A stretch of DNA of 43,455 nt from Candidatus Nomurabacteria bacterium UBA5155 (GTDB taxonomy: Bacteria > Patescibacteriota > Minisyncoccia > Phycocordibacterales > UBA9973): positions 1 through 43,455 of the forward strand of contig DHXN01000002.1 in the NCBI GenBank assembly GCA_002413705.1, read 5' to 3'. Numbering within the stretch: position 1 is the first letter of the stretch; each line of letters starts with the position of its first letter. The notes beneath the pieces were generated by a model. That model saw nothing but the letters and a program-made list of their open reading frames with translations. It was not told the DNA's origin and made no database searches. Position numbers and translations under genes: made by a program. Below are positions 7,540 to 15,462 of this stretch, one piece after another.

Positions 7540-7540
7540 A

Positions 7541-7729
7541 TTATTTATTAGGTGTTCCCGTAGGAATCGTTACATTTATAGTTGCAGCAGGGGTTGCTGC
7601 TGGGGCTCTGCGCCACCCGTATCGATAGAGTAGAAAGCCTCCAACAAGAATCAGTATAATAATTATTAGAGCGATTCCAAATCCAGAGCCGCCTTCATTA
7701 TCCCCAGGGTTATTTATTATAGTTGTCAT
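7541..7729 (-). CDS. Small single-pass membrane protein
   Basis: 62 residues: a short Gly/Asn-rich N-terminus (NNPGDNEGGSGFG), one strong transmembrane helix (about 19-37, ALIIIILILVGGFLLY), an Arg-containing juncture (RYGWRR) and a Pro/Ala/Thr-rich tail. The positive cluster after the helix suggests the tail is cytoplasmic. It is the middle gene of a three-gene minus-strand cluster, divergent from the two-component system. I do not recognise the family with certainty; small proteins of this shape are common near stress-response genes. Confidence 0.6.
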   Translation of the reverse strand: MTTIINNPGDNEGGSGFGIALIIIILILVGGFLLYRYGWRRAPAATPAATINVTIPTGTPNK

Positions 7730-7744
7730 AGGTAGGTGAAGAAG

Positions 7745-7897
7745 TTATTTAACAGGGTTTTGACCTCTAATAATTCGTATTAAGAATAGTATTATTGCAA
7801 CCACTAGCAATATATAGATGAGTCCTCCAATTGAAGGTAACGCGATAACGCCAATCAACCATAGAATGAGTAAAATAATAGCAATTGTGGTGAGCAT
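7745..7897 (-). CDS. lmo0937/DUF5670 family small membrane protein (copy 1)
   Basis: 50 residues, two closely packed hydrophobic helices: MLTTIAIILLILWLIGVI, a short Pro/Gly turn, then GGLIYILLVVAIILFLIRII, ending RGQNPVK. This layout matches the lmo0937 family of about 50-residue envelope proteins of unknown function. A paralogue with the same RIIRGQNP ending lies at 10436-10585, on the other side of the two-component system. A minus-strand promoter, TTGACA (7938-7933), 17 bases, TAATAA (7915-7910), precedes it, giving a leader of about a dozen bases. Confidence 0.75.
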   Translation of the reverse strand: MLTTIAIILLILWLIGVIALPSIGGLIYILLVVAIILFLIRIIRGQNPVK

Positions 7898-7908
7898 ATA
7901 GATAGTAA

Positions 7909-8014
7909 ATTATTAACTAATAATGACCTTTATGTCAAAGTGTATTGAGCCGAAACTCTTATTAAATTTAACATTAATTTAATTTTAACACAAATTTAAT
8001 ATTTATGGTACACT
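7909..8014. promoter_or_regulatory. Divergent promoter region with palindrome
   Basis: Minus strand: TTGACA (7933-7938) and TAATAA (7910-7915) 17 bases apart, serving the small-protein cluster; this -10 box lies inside a palindrome ATTATTA-AC-TAATAAT (7909-7924). Plus strand: TTAACA (7985-7990), 18-base spacer and TG-G-TACACT (8009-8014), seven bases before the response-regulator ATG. A direct repeat TTTAACA occurs at 7967 and 7984, 17 bases apart, as could suit an OmpR-type dimer. Autoregulation by the adjacent response regulator is inferred. Confidence 0.55.
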
Positions 8015-8021
8015 CACCTCT

Positions 8022-8690
8022 ATGGCAATCTTAATTATTGAGGACGAGAAAAAACTGGTAGATATACTGAAGCGGGCGTTAAAAACCGAGCGCTATTCTG
8101 TTGATGTAGCATACGATGGGGAAGATGGCTTAGCAAAAGCTATGAAGAATAGATATAGTATGATTATACTTGACATTATGCTCCCTAAAAAAGATGGTTT
8201 TACTGTCTGTAAAGAGCTTCGGGCGCGGGACATTCATACTCCTATTATTATGCTCACTGCCAGAGGCATTGAGGCAGATCGAGTAACTGGTCTTGATGCT
8301 GGTGCTGATGATTATCTAATAAAACCTTTTGGTCTCAATGAGTTATTTGCTCGAATTCGCACAGTACTCCGCCGTCGAAAAACTGTCGATTCCGATATTC
8401 GAAAAATTGAGAGCCTCGTTATGGACAATAGAAAGCATGAAGTTACTCGAGGAGGGAAAATCGTGCCACTGACACCAAAAGAATATAAACTTTTAGACAC
8501 GCTCATTACTCACCAGGGACAAGCGGTAACTAGACGTCAGCTTATTGATCACGCATGGGGACCTGATTTCGAGGAGACAAACAACGAATTGAACGTACAT
8601 ATTAACTATTTGCGTGCAAAAATAAACAAAGGGAGTAAAAAAACATTGATTCACACCATACGGGGAGTAGGATTTGTTATTAAAGAATAG
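8022..8690 (+). CDS. OmpR/PhoB-family response regulator
   Basis: 222 residues. Receiver domain 1-115 with acidic pocket E7-D8, phospho-acceptor D51 (MIILDIMLP), conserved T79 and K101 (LIKPFG). C-terminal winged helix (about 128-220) with LTPKEYKLLDTL, VTRRQLIDHAW and the hairpin wing around HTIRGVGFVI. It would bind direct-repeat DNA as a dimer when phosphorylated by the kinase encoded two bases downstream. The promoter has an extended -10 seven bases from the ATG, so the transcript is predicted to be leaderless. Likely targets in sight are the divergent small membrane proteins and the duplicated operator module at 9924-10435, but the binding site is not proved. Confidence 0.93.
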   Translation: MAILIIEDEKKLVDILKRALKTERYSVDVAYDGEDGLAKAMKNRYSMIILDIMLPKKDGFTVCKELRARDIHTPIIMLTARGIEADRVTGLDAGADDYLIKPFGLNELFARIRTVLRRRKTVDSDIRKIESLVMDNRKHEVTRGGKIVPLTPKEYKLLDTLITHQGQAVTRRQLIDHAWGPDFEETNNELNVHINYLRAKINKGSKKTLIHTIRGVGFVIKE

Positions 8691-8691
8691 T

Positions 8692-9846
8692 ATGAAAAAA
8701 AAATCAGAAAATGAAATAGAGTTAATTTTAAAGCAAAAGTTAGAAGAGTCAGAAGTCAAATACCGCCGTCTTTTTGAGACCGCCCATGATGGCATACTGA
8801 TTCTCGATTCAGAAACCGCTCAGATTACTGACGCAAACCCTTTTTTAGAGAAACTTCTTGGGTATTCTAAAAGCGAATTCATCAACAAAAAAATATGGGA
8901 AGTTGGAGCATTTAAGAATATAGGAGCCTCTAAGGATGCTTTTGAGCTTTTACAAAATCAGGGGTTTTTACGATATGATAATTTACCACTTGAGACAAAA
9001 TCTGGCAGGTTAATCGAGGTTGAGTTTGTTGCCAACTCGTATATGGTTGGGAAAACTCTTGTCATTCAATGTAATATACGCGACATTACTGAGCGCAAAA
9101 GAATAGATCTTGCAAAAGAAATAGAACGGCTTCTTGAAGAGGAACGATTGAAGGTAGAATCAATTGCCAATTTGACGCACGAACTCCGTACGCCACTTGC
9201 AATTGTAAAAGGGAATGTTGATTTAGCTATGCAAAGTTCTAAAAAAAATCCAAAGTCATCGAAGAGCGCCCTCCGTGCTATAGATTATGAAGTAAAGCAT
9301 CTTTCTCGCATACTTTTCGATCTCTCTTTGATCACTTCCAAAGAATGGGAGTTAAAAAATAGGGTTGTCTATGAAAAAATAGACCTGAAATCTCTCATTA
9401 GAATAGTCCTAGTAAGAGGCAAGATACTTGCCCATAAGAAAAATATATCGATAACTGCTAAATTAATTCCTCCAAATATTACACTGGTGGGAGATAGGGC
9501 ATATTTAGAAAAAATGCTTCTTAACCTTATTAAGAATTCTATTACTTACGGGAATGAAGATGGGTATACCACAATTCTTGCTAAGCAATCTAAAGGGTTT
9601 ATAACGATAGATGTGGTTGATGATGGTATTGGCATATCGGATGAAGATATGCCGCATGTATTTGAGCGATTTTACAGAGGAGACAAACTTCATCGTTCTA
9701 ACGAGAATAGTGTAGGATTGGGGCTTGCTATTGTGAAATGGATTGTCGATATACACAGTGGTACTGTCAGTGCCACTAATCGAAAAAATAAAAAAGGGAG
9801 TGTCTTCTCTGTTTCTTTACCAGTAAAAATAGAGAGTGTTAAATAA
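8692..9846 (+). CDS. Cytoplasmic PAS-domain sensor histidine kinase
   Basis: 384 residues from the ATG one base after the response-regulator stop; an upstream TTG would overlap that gene and is less likely. A PAS domain (about 21-138: RRLFETAHDGILIL, LGYSKSEF, DITERKR) is followed by HisKA with phospho-acceptor H163 in NLTHELRTPLA and by HATPase_c (N box NLIKNSITYG, G1 DDGIGI, F box HVFERFYRG, G2 GLGLAIVK). No transmembrane segment is visible, so it senses a cytoplasmic cue or cofactor through PAS. It forms an operon with the response regulator and ends before a terminator at 9887. Confidence 0.93.
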   Translation: MKKKSENEIELILKQKLEESEVKYRRLFETAHDGILILDSETAQITDANPFLEKLLGYSKSEFINKKIWEVGAFKNIGASKDAFELLQNQGFLRYDNLPLETKSGRLIEVEFVANSYMVGKTLVIQCNIRDITERKRIDLAKEIERLLEEERLKVESIANLTHELRTPLAIVKGNVDLAMQSSKKNPKSSKSALRAIDYEVKHLSRILFDLSLITSKEWELKNRVVYEKIDLKSLIRIVLVRGKILAHKKNISITAKLIPPNITLVGDRAYLEKMLLNLIKNSITYGNEDGYTTILAKQSKGFITIDVVDDGIGISDEDMPHVFERFYRGDKLHRSNENSVGLGLAIVKWIVDIHSGTVSATNRKNKKGSVFSVSLPVKIESVK

Positions 9847-9886
9847 TTAAGTTTACATTAAAGTTATACGCAGTTATGCACTCTTT

Positions 9887-9922
9887 ATAAACACCTTTAT
9901 GCTCATATTGGTGTTTATTTTG
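9887..9922 (+). terminator. Terminator after the histidine kinase
   Basis: A 9-bp stem (ATAAACACC 9887-9895 with GGTGTTTAT 9910-9918), 14-base loop, followed by TTTG. It lies 40 bases after the kinase stop and immediately before the promoter of the next unit. Confidence 0.6.
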
Positions 9923-9923
9923 T

Positions 9924-10016
9924 ATTGACTTATTATTTTTTTAAAATTATTATATTAATATTAGATTAAATATCTAATAAAGTACATTATTAAAAAATTA
10001 ATTATAAAAAATATTT
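9924..10016 (+). promoter_or_regulatory. Duplicated promoter-operator module, copy A
   Basis: TTGACT (9925-9930), 17 bases, TATTAT (9948-9953), followed directly by a palindrome TATTAGAT-N5-ATCTAATA (9959-9979) covering the expected transcription start. An AT-rich leader of about 37 bases runs to the ATG at 10017. The whole stretch is repeated almost base for base at 10345-10435. A repressor bound at the palindrome would block the start site, so the two units are probably controlled by the same factor. Confidence 0.8.
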
Positions 10017-10310
10017 ATGTTGAATAAAAAATTACTAGATACAAGTGATTGGACATCAAGGTATAAGGCTAAGCTTTTAGGTACCGGTACTGTAGAAAAA
10101 TTAACCATGTGCAAAAAATGCTATTCATTCTATTATAAAAATTCCTGGCACTTTGAAATGCCAGCATATGCAAGTGATTATCAAGAAGAAAACATCCCTG
10201 TCATCCTTGTAAAATGTGGGGCTTGCTTAAGAGAGGAAAATGACATATACGACATGGAATCAATGCAGTCAATGGAATCACTTTTAGGGAAAGGGTATCT
10301 TCCAAATTAA
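10017..10310 (+). CDS. Small putative zinc-ribbon protein
   Basis: 97 residues with two CxxC knuckles: MCKKCYSFYY (Cys 32 and 35) and VKCGACLRE (Cys 67 and 70), a spacing typical of a zinc ribbon. Aromatic and acidic residues lie between them, and the tail contains a repeated DMESMQSMES motif. No signal peptide or membrane helix is visible, so it should be cytoplasmic. I do not recognise a named family. It is expressed from the duplicated promoter-operator module and is therefore probably co-regulated with the lmo0937-like and YggT-like genes that follow. Confidence 0.7.
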   Translation: MLNKKLLDTSDWTSRYKAKLLGTGTVEKLTMCKKCYSFYYKNSWHFEMPAYASDYQEENIPVILVKCGACLREENDIYDMESMQSMESLLGKGYLPN

Positions 10311-10344
10311 GCAGTTAAATTAACGGGTAGATAAGACAGATGAT

Positions 10345-10435
10345 ATTGACTTAATTATTTTTTAAATATATTATATTAATATTAGATTAAATATCTAATA
10401 AAGTACATTATTAAAAAATTAATTATAAAAAATAT
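10345..10435 (+). promoter_or_regulatory. Duplicated promoter-operator module, copy B
   Basis: TTGACT (10346-10351), 17 bases, TATTAT (10369-10374) and the same palindrome TATTAGAT-N5-ATCTAATA (10380-10400), then an AT-rich leader to the ATG at 10436. It differs from copy A only by a few substitutions and short indels in the spacer and the last bases of the leader. It drives the second lmo0937-like gene and probably the YggT-like gene. Confidence 0.8.
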
Positions 10436-10585
10436 ATGTTAGTCACTATTGCTGTTATCCTTCTCGTTCTATGGCTATTGGGAGTAATTGGTGTGTATTC
10501 AATCGGCTCATTTGTTTACATCCTGCTTGTTGTAGCGGTAATTTTAATTCTTGTTCGCATCATACGAGGTCAAAATCCTCTCTAA
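10436..10585 (+). CDS. lmo0937/DUF5670 family small membrane protein (copy 2)
   Basis: 49 residues: MLVTIAVILLVLWLLGVIG, a short turn (VYSIGS), then FVYILLVVAVILILVRIIRG and QNPL. It is closely related to the minus-strand protein at 7745-7897, differing mainly in the turn and conservative aliphatic changes. The family is a two-helix envelope protein of unknown function, often linked with stress operons. The ATG follows copy B of the duplicated promoter-operator module; a YggT-like gene begins 26 bases after its stop. Confidence 0.75.
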   Translation: MLVTIAVILLVLWLLGVIGVYSIGSFVYILLVVAVILILVRIIRGQNPL

Positions 10586-10611
10586 TTTAATAGCCTAAAT
10601 ATTTCTCAATT

Positions 10612-10974
10612 ATGACTTCATCATACAATTCTTCCAGTACTAAGCCACTCTATCGAGGTACCCAAATCGTTTGGTATATTCTCGGTATTATTGAAGTACT
10701 CTTGGCATTTCGCTTTATATTGAAATTAATGGGCGCAAATCCTGTTGCTGGCTTTACTTCCTTTATTTACGGAGTGACTTATATTTTTGCTGCACCATTT
10801 CTGGCAGTATTTCATAATACTCAAATTATTGCAGGGAGTATATTTGAATGGACAACCATTTTGGCAATGTTTGTCTATTGGGTTATTGTTATCGGTATAA
10901 TTAAATTATTCCTTATGGGAAAAACTGTCTCTACTCCAGAAGCCGCGGTGAAATTAAACAAGCAAGAGCAATAA
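10612..10974 (+). CDS. YggT-like integral membrane protein
   Basis: 120 residues with three hydrophobic segments (about 19-39, 46-66, 82-106). The motif AFRFILKLMGANP followed by FTSFIYGVTYIFAAPFLAVF resembles the YggT/YlmG fold (RFILRLLGANP, then SFI and a PFLxPFR loop), and IFEWTTILAMFVYWVIV is typical of related CPR and Gram-positive proteins. The family is linked to envelope biogenesis or osmotic stress but its molecular role is unclear. It probably shares the transcript of the lmo0937-like gene. The short Ser/Thr-rich N-terminus has no signal peptide. Confidence 0.7.
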   Translation: MTSSYNSSSTKPLYRGTQIVWYILGIIEVLLAFRFILKLMGANPVAGFTSFIYGVTYIFAAPFLAVFHNTQIIAGSIFEWTTILAMFVYWVIVIGIIKLFLMGKTVSTPEAAVKLNKQEQ

Positions 10975-11000
10975 GTTTTTGATCACAGTGTCTTAATAGT

Positions 11001-11867
11001 ATGAATAAAAAATCATTTCTGTATATCTTTATTGCAATGAGTTTTATCGCTCCCTCTGTCTCTCATGCACAAAGCAGTACTGATCTTAACCAGCTGACCG
11101 CCCAGGGTGTCGCTGTATACAGCTGGCACAACGGCGTCGCAACCGCGCTGTACGTCAAAAAAGAAAATTATCTTTTTCCGGTTGCTAGCATGACGAAACT
11201 TGTCACTGCCAAGGCCGTTGAGCAGCTGTATCCGGCAAGCACTATATTTACGATCTCGCCGCAGGCCATGATGAACACCAAGGAGGCCAACATCAGCATC
11301 GTGCCCGGCATGGCATTCTCGCGCGACGACATGATGCGGTCATTGCTGGTGAGTTCAAACAACGGCGTCGCAAATCAGTTTGCTGCATCTGCCGGAGGCA
11401 CGGTCTTTCTCGATGCCATGAATAATTTTTTGCATACCAGTGGCTATACTACCACTAATTTTATAAACCCCAGCGGACTTGATCCTGCCAGTAAAAAGAT
11501 CGCGCCCAACCGCCTGACACCAAAAAACCTTTCGCGCCTGATGAGCGATATTTTTACCAGCGACCCGTTGCTGACATCCATACTTGAAACCAAGGCAGTC
11601 CTCGTGACCGAGCAGACATCGAGAAAGCAGATTCAGATCAAGAGCAGTAACGAGCTGAACTATGATCCGCAGTACAATTTCTACGTCACGCTCAGCAAGA
11701 CCGGCTCGACCAATCTGGCAGGGCAGGATCTGGCATTTGTCACCAACGGCGGTACGAAGTTTGATTATGTGACTGTCGTATTTATGCATTCGAAGAACCG
11801 ATACGATGACGGGCAGATCATTCTGAACTGGCTGCAAAAGGTATTGTCATATACTATACAGCCATGA
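11001..11867 (+). CDS. D-alanyl-D-alanine carboxypeptidase (PBP5-like, S11)
   Basis: 288 residues with an N-terminal signal peptide ending near SVSHA-QS (23/24). The three penicillin-binding motifs are present: SMTK (S63 nucleophile, K66), SSN (118-120) and KTG (233-235). It would trim the terminal D-Ala of peptidoglycan stem peptides outside the membrane. The PBP5 C-terminal beta domain and amphipathic anchor are absent, so this is a minimal catalytic-domain form. Its stop overlaps the ATG of the L,D-transpeptidase gene (ATGA), so the two peptidoglycan enzymes are translationally coupled. From about 11060 the DNA is visibly more GC-rich than the preceding small-protein island. Confidence 0.9.
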   Translation: MNKKSFLYIFIAMSFIAPSVSHAQSSTDLNQLTAQGVAVYSWHNGVATALYVKKENYLFPVASMTKLVTAKAVEQLYPASTIFTISPQAMMNTKEANISIVPGMAFSRDDMMRSLLVSSNNGVANQFAASAGGTVFLDAMNNFLHTSGYTTTNFINPSGLDPASKKIAPNRLTPKNLSRLMSDIFTSDPLLTSILETKAVLVTEQTSRKQIQIKSSNELNYDPQYNFYVTLSKTGSTNLAGQDLAFVTNGGTKFDYVTVVFMHSKNRYDDGQIILNWLQKVLSYTIQP

Positions 11868-12781
11868 GTCGCAGTGCCTCGCATAAAAAAATAATTGTCG
11901 CGGCAGTTGTCCTAGTATTGCTTGCGCTCATTGTCGCGGCATACTTTTCTTATACAAAAAAATCTCGAGCAGTCAGTGTCATTGTTCCAGCAAAGCCTGT
12001 ACAGACCCTGCCCGCTAAGCTGCCCGCCAAACCTGTCGTTTCGTATGTCAGTATTACCGGCACAATGTATCATACGATCAAGATCACCAGCAAGGATCCT
12101 GTCACAGAACTCGCTGTACTCGTCGGCTCGGATAACATCCAGACCGTGTTTGAAATCAACCGCATTGATGCTGCAGACATACCGCCAGGCAGGGTGTTGG
12201 TCGTACCGAACAGCTTCGACGATCTGTCGGCACTGTCACCGTTTCCTGCTACGCTTGCTTCGGCTGCCGATATTCCCAAGCTGATGATCGTGTCATTGCA
12301 GATGCAGGCATTTGCCATCTACGATTCAGGCACGCTGACACGATGGGGCGGGGTGAATACCGGCAAGCAGTCGACGCCAACGCCAGACCAGCTATATTTT
12401 GCCAACTGGAAAGGTAAAAGTGTGATCAGCAGTGAAGACGATAGCTGGGTACTGCCATGGTACGTTAATTTGGATAATACAAGAGGAGTGTCAATGCATC
12501 AATACGCATTGCCAGGCTATCCCGCAAGCCATGCCTGTATTCGCATGTTCAATACAGACGCTGAATGGGTATACAACTGGGTAGATCAATGGCATGTTTC
12601 TGACGATGGTGAGACCGTATTGTCACACGGTACTCCGGTGCTAATTTTCGGACAGTATGGATATGGCGAAACCGCGCCGTGGAAAAAACTGGCAAAAGAT
12701 CCAAATGCTGCCACTCTCTCACCGGCAACGCTTGAAACAATTGTTTCCGCGAATAAGGAAGCCATATTCATTAAATCGTGA
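11864..12781 (+). CDS. L,D-transpeptidase (YkuD domain), membrane-anchored
   Basis: 305 residues. An N-terminal transmembrane anchor (about 9-29) and a Pro/Ala/Lys linker are followed by a LysM-like segment (about 65-115: YHTIKITSKDPVTELAVL, then VFEINRID, IPPGRVLVVP) and a YkuD catalytic domain (about 137-265). The active-site motif reads H212...SHACIR with H223, C225 and R227; the canonical SHGC glycine is alanine here. It would form 3-3 peptidoglycan crosslinks or attach proteins. It overlaps the D,D-carboxypeptidase gene by four bases, which fits its function because that enzyme makes the tetrapeptide donor. Confidence 0.88.
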   Translation: MSRSASHKKIIVAAVVLVLLALIVAAYFSYTKKSRAVSVIVPAKPVQTLPAKLPAKPVVSYVSITGTMYHTIKITSKDPVTELAVLVGSDNIQTVFEINRIDAADIPPGRVLVVPNSFDDLSALSPFPATLASAADIPKLMIVSLQMQAFAIYDSGTLTRWGGVNTGKQSTPTPDQLYFANWKGKSVISSEDDSWVLPWYVNLDNTRGVSMHQYALPGYPASHACIRMFNTDAEWVYNWVDQWHVSDDGETVLSHGTPVLIFGQYGYGETAPWKKLAKDPNAATLSPATLETIVSANKEAIFIKS

Positions 12782-12797
12782 TATAGTGCGAATAGTT

Positions 12798-13208
12798 ATG
12801 ACAATAAATACATTATTTAAAAATATTTTTGTAGTCAGTTTTTTAACCATTTTTTTGGTGGGGATTTTTGGTATCTATACGATGGATATGAGTATGGGTT
12901 CTGGTCACATGACTATGGTCAAGTGTCCTTTTTCTCCAGGTAGCAGTCTTTGTACTATGACACCATTTGAGCATATTACCGCCACACAGAGTCTTTTCAG
13001 CGCGTTGCCTCATGATGCTAATGCACTAGTACTTGTTATAGTGTTTGTTTCAGGTTTGATATTTTGCGCAACACTTTTTCCAGAACTGTTTTCGCACTCG
13101 ACCTTTTTGTACATGCGGCGATCTGTCGCTGAACGACCGTACCTTCTGCTTCATGGCACGCTGCAGCCAGCATTTTCAAACGGCATTCTCAACTCAAAAG
13201 CGTTCTAA
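12798..13208 (+). CDS. Met/His-rich small membrane protein, copper-module member
   Basis: 136 residues from the ATG at 12798; the frame is open further upstream but overlaps the transpeptidase gene. A transmembrane helix (about 10-28) is followed by a putative metal-binding stretch, MDMSMGSGHMTMVKCPF (six Met, one His, one Cys) and SSLCTM. A second helix lies at about 72-92. The C-terminal part is rich in aromatic and basic residues. Methionine-rich loops of this kind bind Cu(I) or Ag(I). It stands 39 bases before the copper ATPase, so a role in copper sensing or delivery is inferred; no named family is recognised. A TATAGT box ends ten bases upstream of the ATG. Confidence 0.7.
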   Translation: MTINTLFKNIFVVSFLTIFLVGIFGIYTMDMSMGSGHMTMVKCPFSPGSSLCTMTPFEHITATQSLFSALPHDANALVLVIVFVSGLIFCATLFPELFSHSTFLYMRRSVAERPYLLLHGTLQPAFSNGILNSKAF

Positions 13209-13247
13209 ATAATTTTCTGTACTTGTTATTAGTATAAGAAATTAATT

Positions 13248-15458
13248 ATGAATATTCAAACAGTAAAAATTACAGGTATGCACTGCGCATCCTGCGCCTC
13301 TATCATTGAAAAGACACTTAAAAAAACACCAGGTGTACATGGCGCAGAAGTACGTTACGCTACAGAAACTGCCACACTGACATTTGACTCAGTACAAACA
13401 AATCTTGAAACACTGTCAAAAAAAATTGAACCGCTCGGTTATGCGATTACGCAGGAACATGTGGTCAATGAATCAAAAAAAGAAAAGATAACAGAAATCA
13501 CGCAACAAAAAAATAAAGTCCTGTCAGCATTACCATTAGCTGTCATCAGTATCTTCATTATGGGATGGGATATGTTGGCTCAAATAAAAGCAGTAACAAT
13601 GCCATCAGGTATACTGAGTCACTTTTTCCAACAACTACTGCCAATCATGGCAACGTATACATTATTCGTGGTCGGTAAGCCATACCTTCTGGGCGTCTAT
13701 CGTTTTCTTCGATATGGAAAGGCAAATATGGATACCTTGATCGGTATTGGAACCTCAGCGGCATTTCTCTATAGCTTCTTTGTTACTGAGCATACGTATT
13801 ATGACGTGGTGATTGTCGTGATCACATTCATCGCACTCGGTAAATATCTTGAAGCGCGATCAAAAATCAAAACCGGAGATGCGATAGAAAAGTTGCTCAA
13901 CTTGCAAGCCAAGACTGCATTGGTGATACGACAAGGACAGGAAAAAGAAATTGCTATTACTGATGTTGTGCACGGTGATCTGATCATCGTAAAGCCGGGA
14001 ACAAAAATTCCTGTTGATGGACTTGTTGTTGAGGGGTCATCGTTCGTTGACGAAGCGATGATTACCGGCGAACCAATGCCTGTTGAAAAAAAGACAGGGG
14101 ATAGTATTGTGGCCGGAACTATCAATACGACCGGTTCATTTACTTTCAAGGCGACAAAGATTGGTTCAGAAACACTACTGGCACATATTGTAAAAATGGT
14201 CGAAGACGCTCAGAGCAGTAAGGCGCCGATCCAAGCATTAGCCGATAAAATCTCAAGCATATTTGTACCGATTGTTCTTGGTATTGCTTTTGCAACACTC
14301 GGTCTATGGCTACTGATCGGAACACACTATATGGGATTTGCTCATGCATTGTCATTTGGACTGAGTTCATTTGTCGGGGTACTGGTTATTGCTTGTCCTT
14401 GCGCCCTTGGTCTTGCAACACCAACCGCGATCATTGTCGGTGTCGGTAAAGGTGCGCGTGAAGGCATACTCATCAAAGATGCTGCAACACTTCAAAAGCT
14501 TTGCAATGTGGATACCATAGTAATGGATAAAACCGGAACGATTACTAAAGGTAAGCCAGAACTGACCGGTATACATAACTATTCGTCACTCGATACGCAA
14601 AACGTGTTGGCAATTCTTGCCGGGTTAGAAAGTAAATCAGAACATCCTATTGCGCACGCAATTATGCAATATGCACATGTGCACAAGATTATTCCGTTTG
14701 AAATACAGAACTTCGAAAGTATCAAAGGGAAGGGACTCAAAGCAATCATTAATGGTACAGAATATTTTGCTGGTAACATAGCACTTATTACTGATCTCCA
14801 GCTATCATTTGATAGTTCAGAAATAGAACGAGAAACACGACAAGGTAAAACGCCGATACTTTTGGCGACCAGACATGAGGTTATAGCAGCGGTAATGGTG
14901 GCAGACGCTATAAAGTCAGAGGCTGTTGAAGCCATAGCACACTTACACAAACTCGGTATTAAAGTTGTTATGCTGACTGGAGATACTGCCAACACTGCTC
15001 AATATATTGCCAAAGAAATTGGTATTGATGAAGTAGTAGCAGAAGTATTACCAGAAGATAAACTAAAAAAGATACAAGCATTGCAGGCGGAAGGAAACAT
15101 AGTGGCCATGGCAGGGGATGGTGTTAATGATGCACCAGCACTGGCACAAGCAGATGTCGGTATTGCGATGGGGACGGGTACTGATGTGGCAATCGAAACT
15201 GCCGGCATTACGTTGTTGCATGGCGACATATCAAAATTAGTAAAAGCAATCAAGTTGTCCAAGATCACCATGCGAGGCATCAAACAGAATTTATTCTGGG
15301 CATTCATTTATAACATCATAGGTATTCCATTAGCAGCAGGATTGTTTTATCCAATCTTCGGCTGGTTACTGAATCCGATTTTTGCCGGACTGGCTATGGC
15401 ATTCTCTAGTGTCTCAGTCGTGTCAAACTCATTACGAATTAAAACCATGAAATTATAA
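13248..15458 (+). CDS. copA: Copper-translocating P1B-type ATPase
   Basis: 736 residues. One N-terminal heavy-metal-binding domain with GMHCASC (C13, C16), transmembrane helices from about 92, actuator domain with TGEP (273-276), the ion-binding CPC motif (C383, C385), phosphorylation site DKTGT (D427), the SEHPIAHAI motif with the P1B-specific HP, and GDGVNDAPAL near 625. CPC plus an HMA domain indicates Cu(I)/Ag(I) export from the cytoplasm. Followed four bases later by an HMA-containing membrane protein and then a cupredoxin, so the cluster forms a copper-handling operon. No CsoR or CueR regulator is present in the window. Confidence 0.94.
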   Translation: MNIQTVKITGMHCASCASIIEKTLKKTPGVHGAEVRYATETATLTFDSVQTNLETLSKKIEPLGYAITQEHVVNESKKEKITEITQQKNKVLSALPLAVISIFIMGWDMLAQIKAVTMPSGILSHFFQQLLPIMATYTLFVVGKPYLLGVYRFLRYGKANMDTLIGIGTSAAFLYSFFVTEHTYYDVVIVVITFIALGKYLEARSKIKTGDAIEKLLNLQAKTALVIRQGQEKEIAITDVVHGDLIIVKPGTKIPVDGLVVEGSSFVDEAMITGEPMPVEKKTGDSIVAGTINTTGSFTFKATKIGSETLLAHIVKMVEDAQSSKAPIQALADKISSIFVPIVLGIAFATLGLWLLIGTHYMGFAHALSFGLSSFVGVLVIACPCALGLATPTAIIVGVGKGAREGILIKDAATLQKLCNVDTIVMDKTGTITKGKPELTGIHNYSSLDTQNVLAILAGLESKSEHPIAHAIMQYAHVHKIIPFEIQNFESIKGKGLKAIINGTEYFAGNIALITDLQLSFDSSEIERETRQGKTPILLATRHEVIAAVMVADAIKSEAVEAIAHLHKLGIKVVMLTGDTANTAQYIAKEIGIDEVVAEVLPEDKLKKIQALQAEGNIVAMAGDGVNDAPALAQADVGIAMGTGTDVAIETAGITLLHGDISKLVKAIKLSKITMRGIKQNLFWAFIYNIIGIPLAAGLFYPIFGWLLNPIFAGLAMAFSSVSVVSNSLRIKTMKL

Positions 15459-15462
15459 TCAT

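Noticed and set aside
11355..11837. Minus-strand open frame of 160 codons
   Set aside because: Antisense shadow of the D,D-carboxypeptidase gene, which has all three catalytic motifs on the plus strand.
12657..12797. Extension of the Met/His-rich protein frame into the L,D-transpeptidase gene
   Set aside because: The extra 47 codons overlap a confidently coding region in another frame, and a TATAGT box precedes the ATG at 12798.
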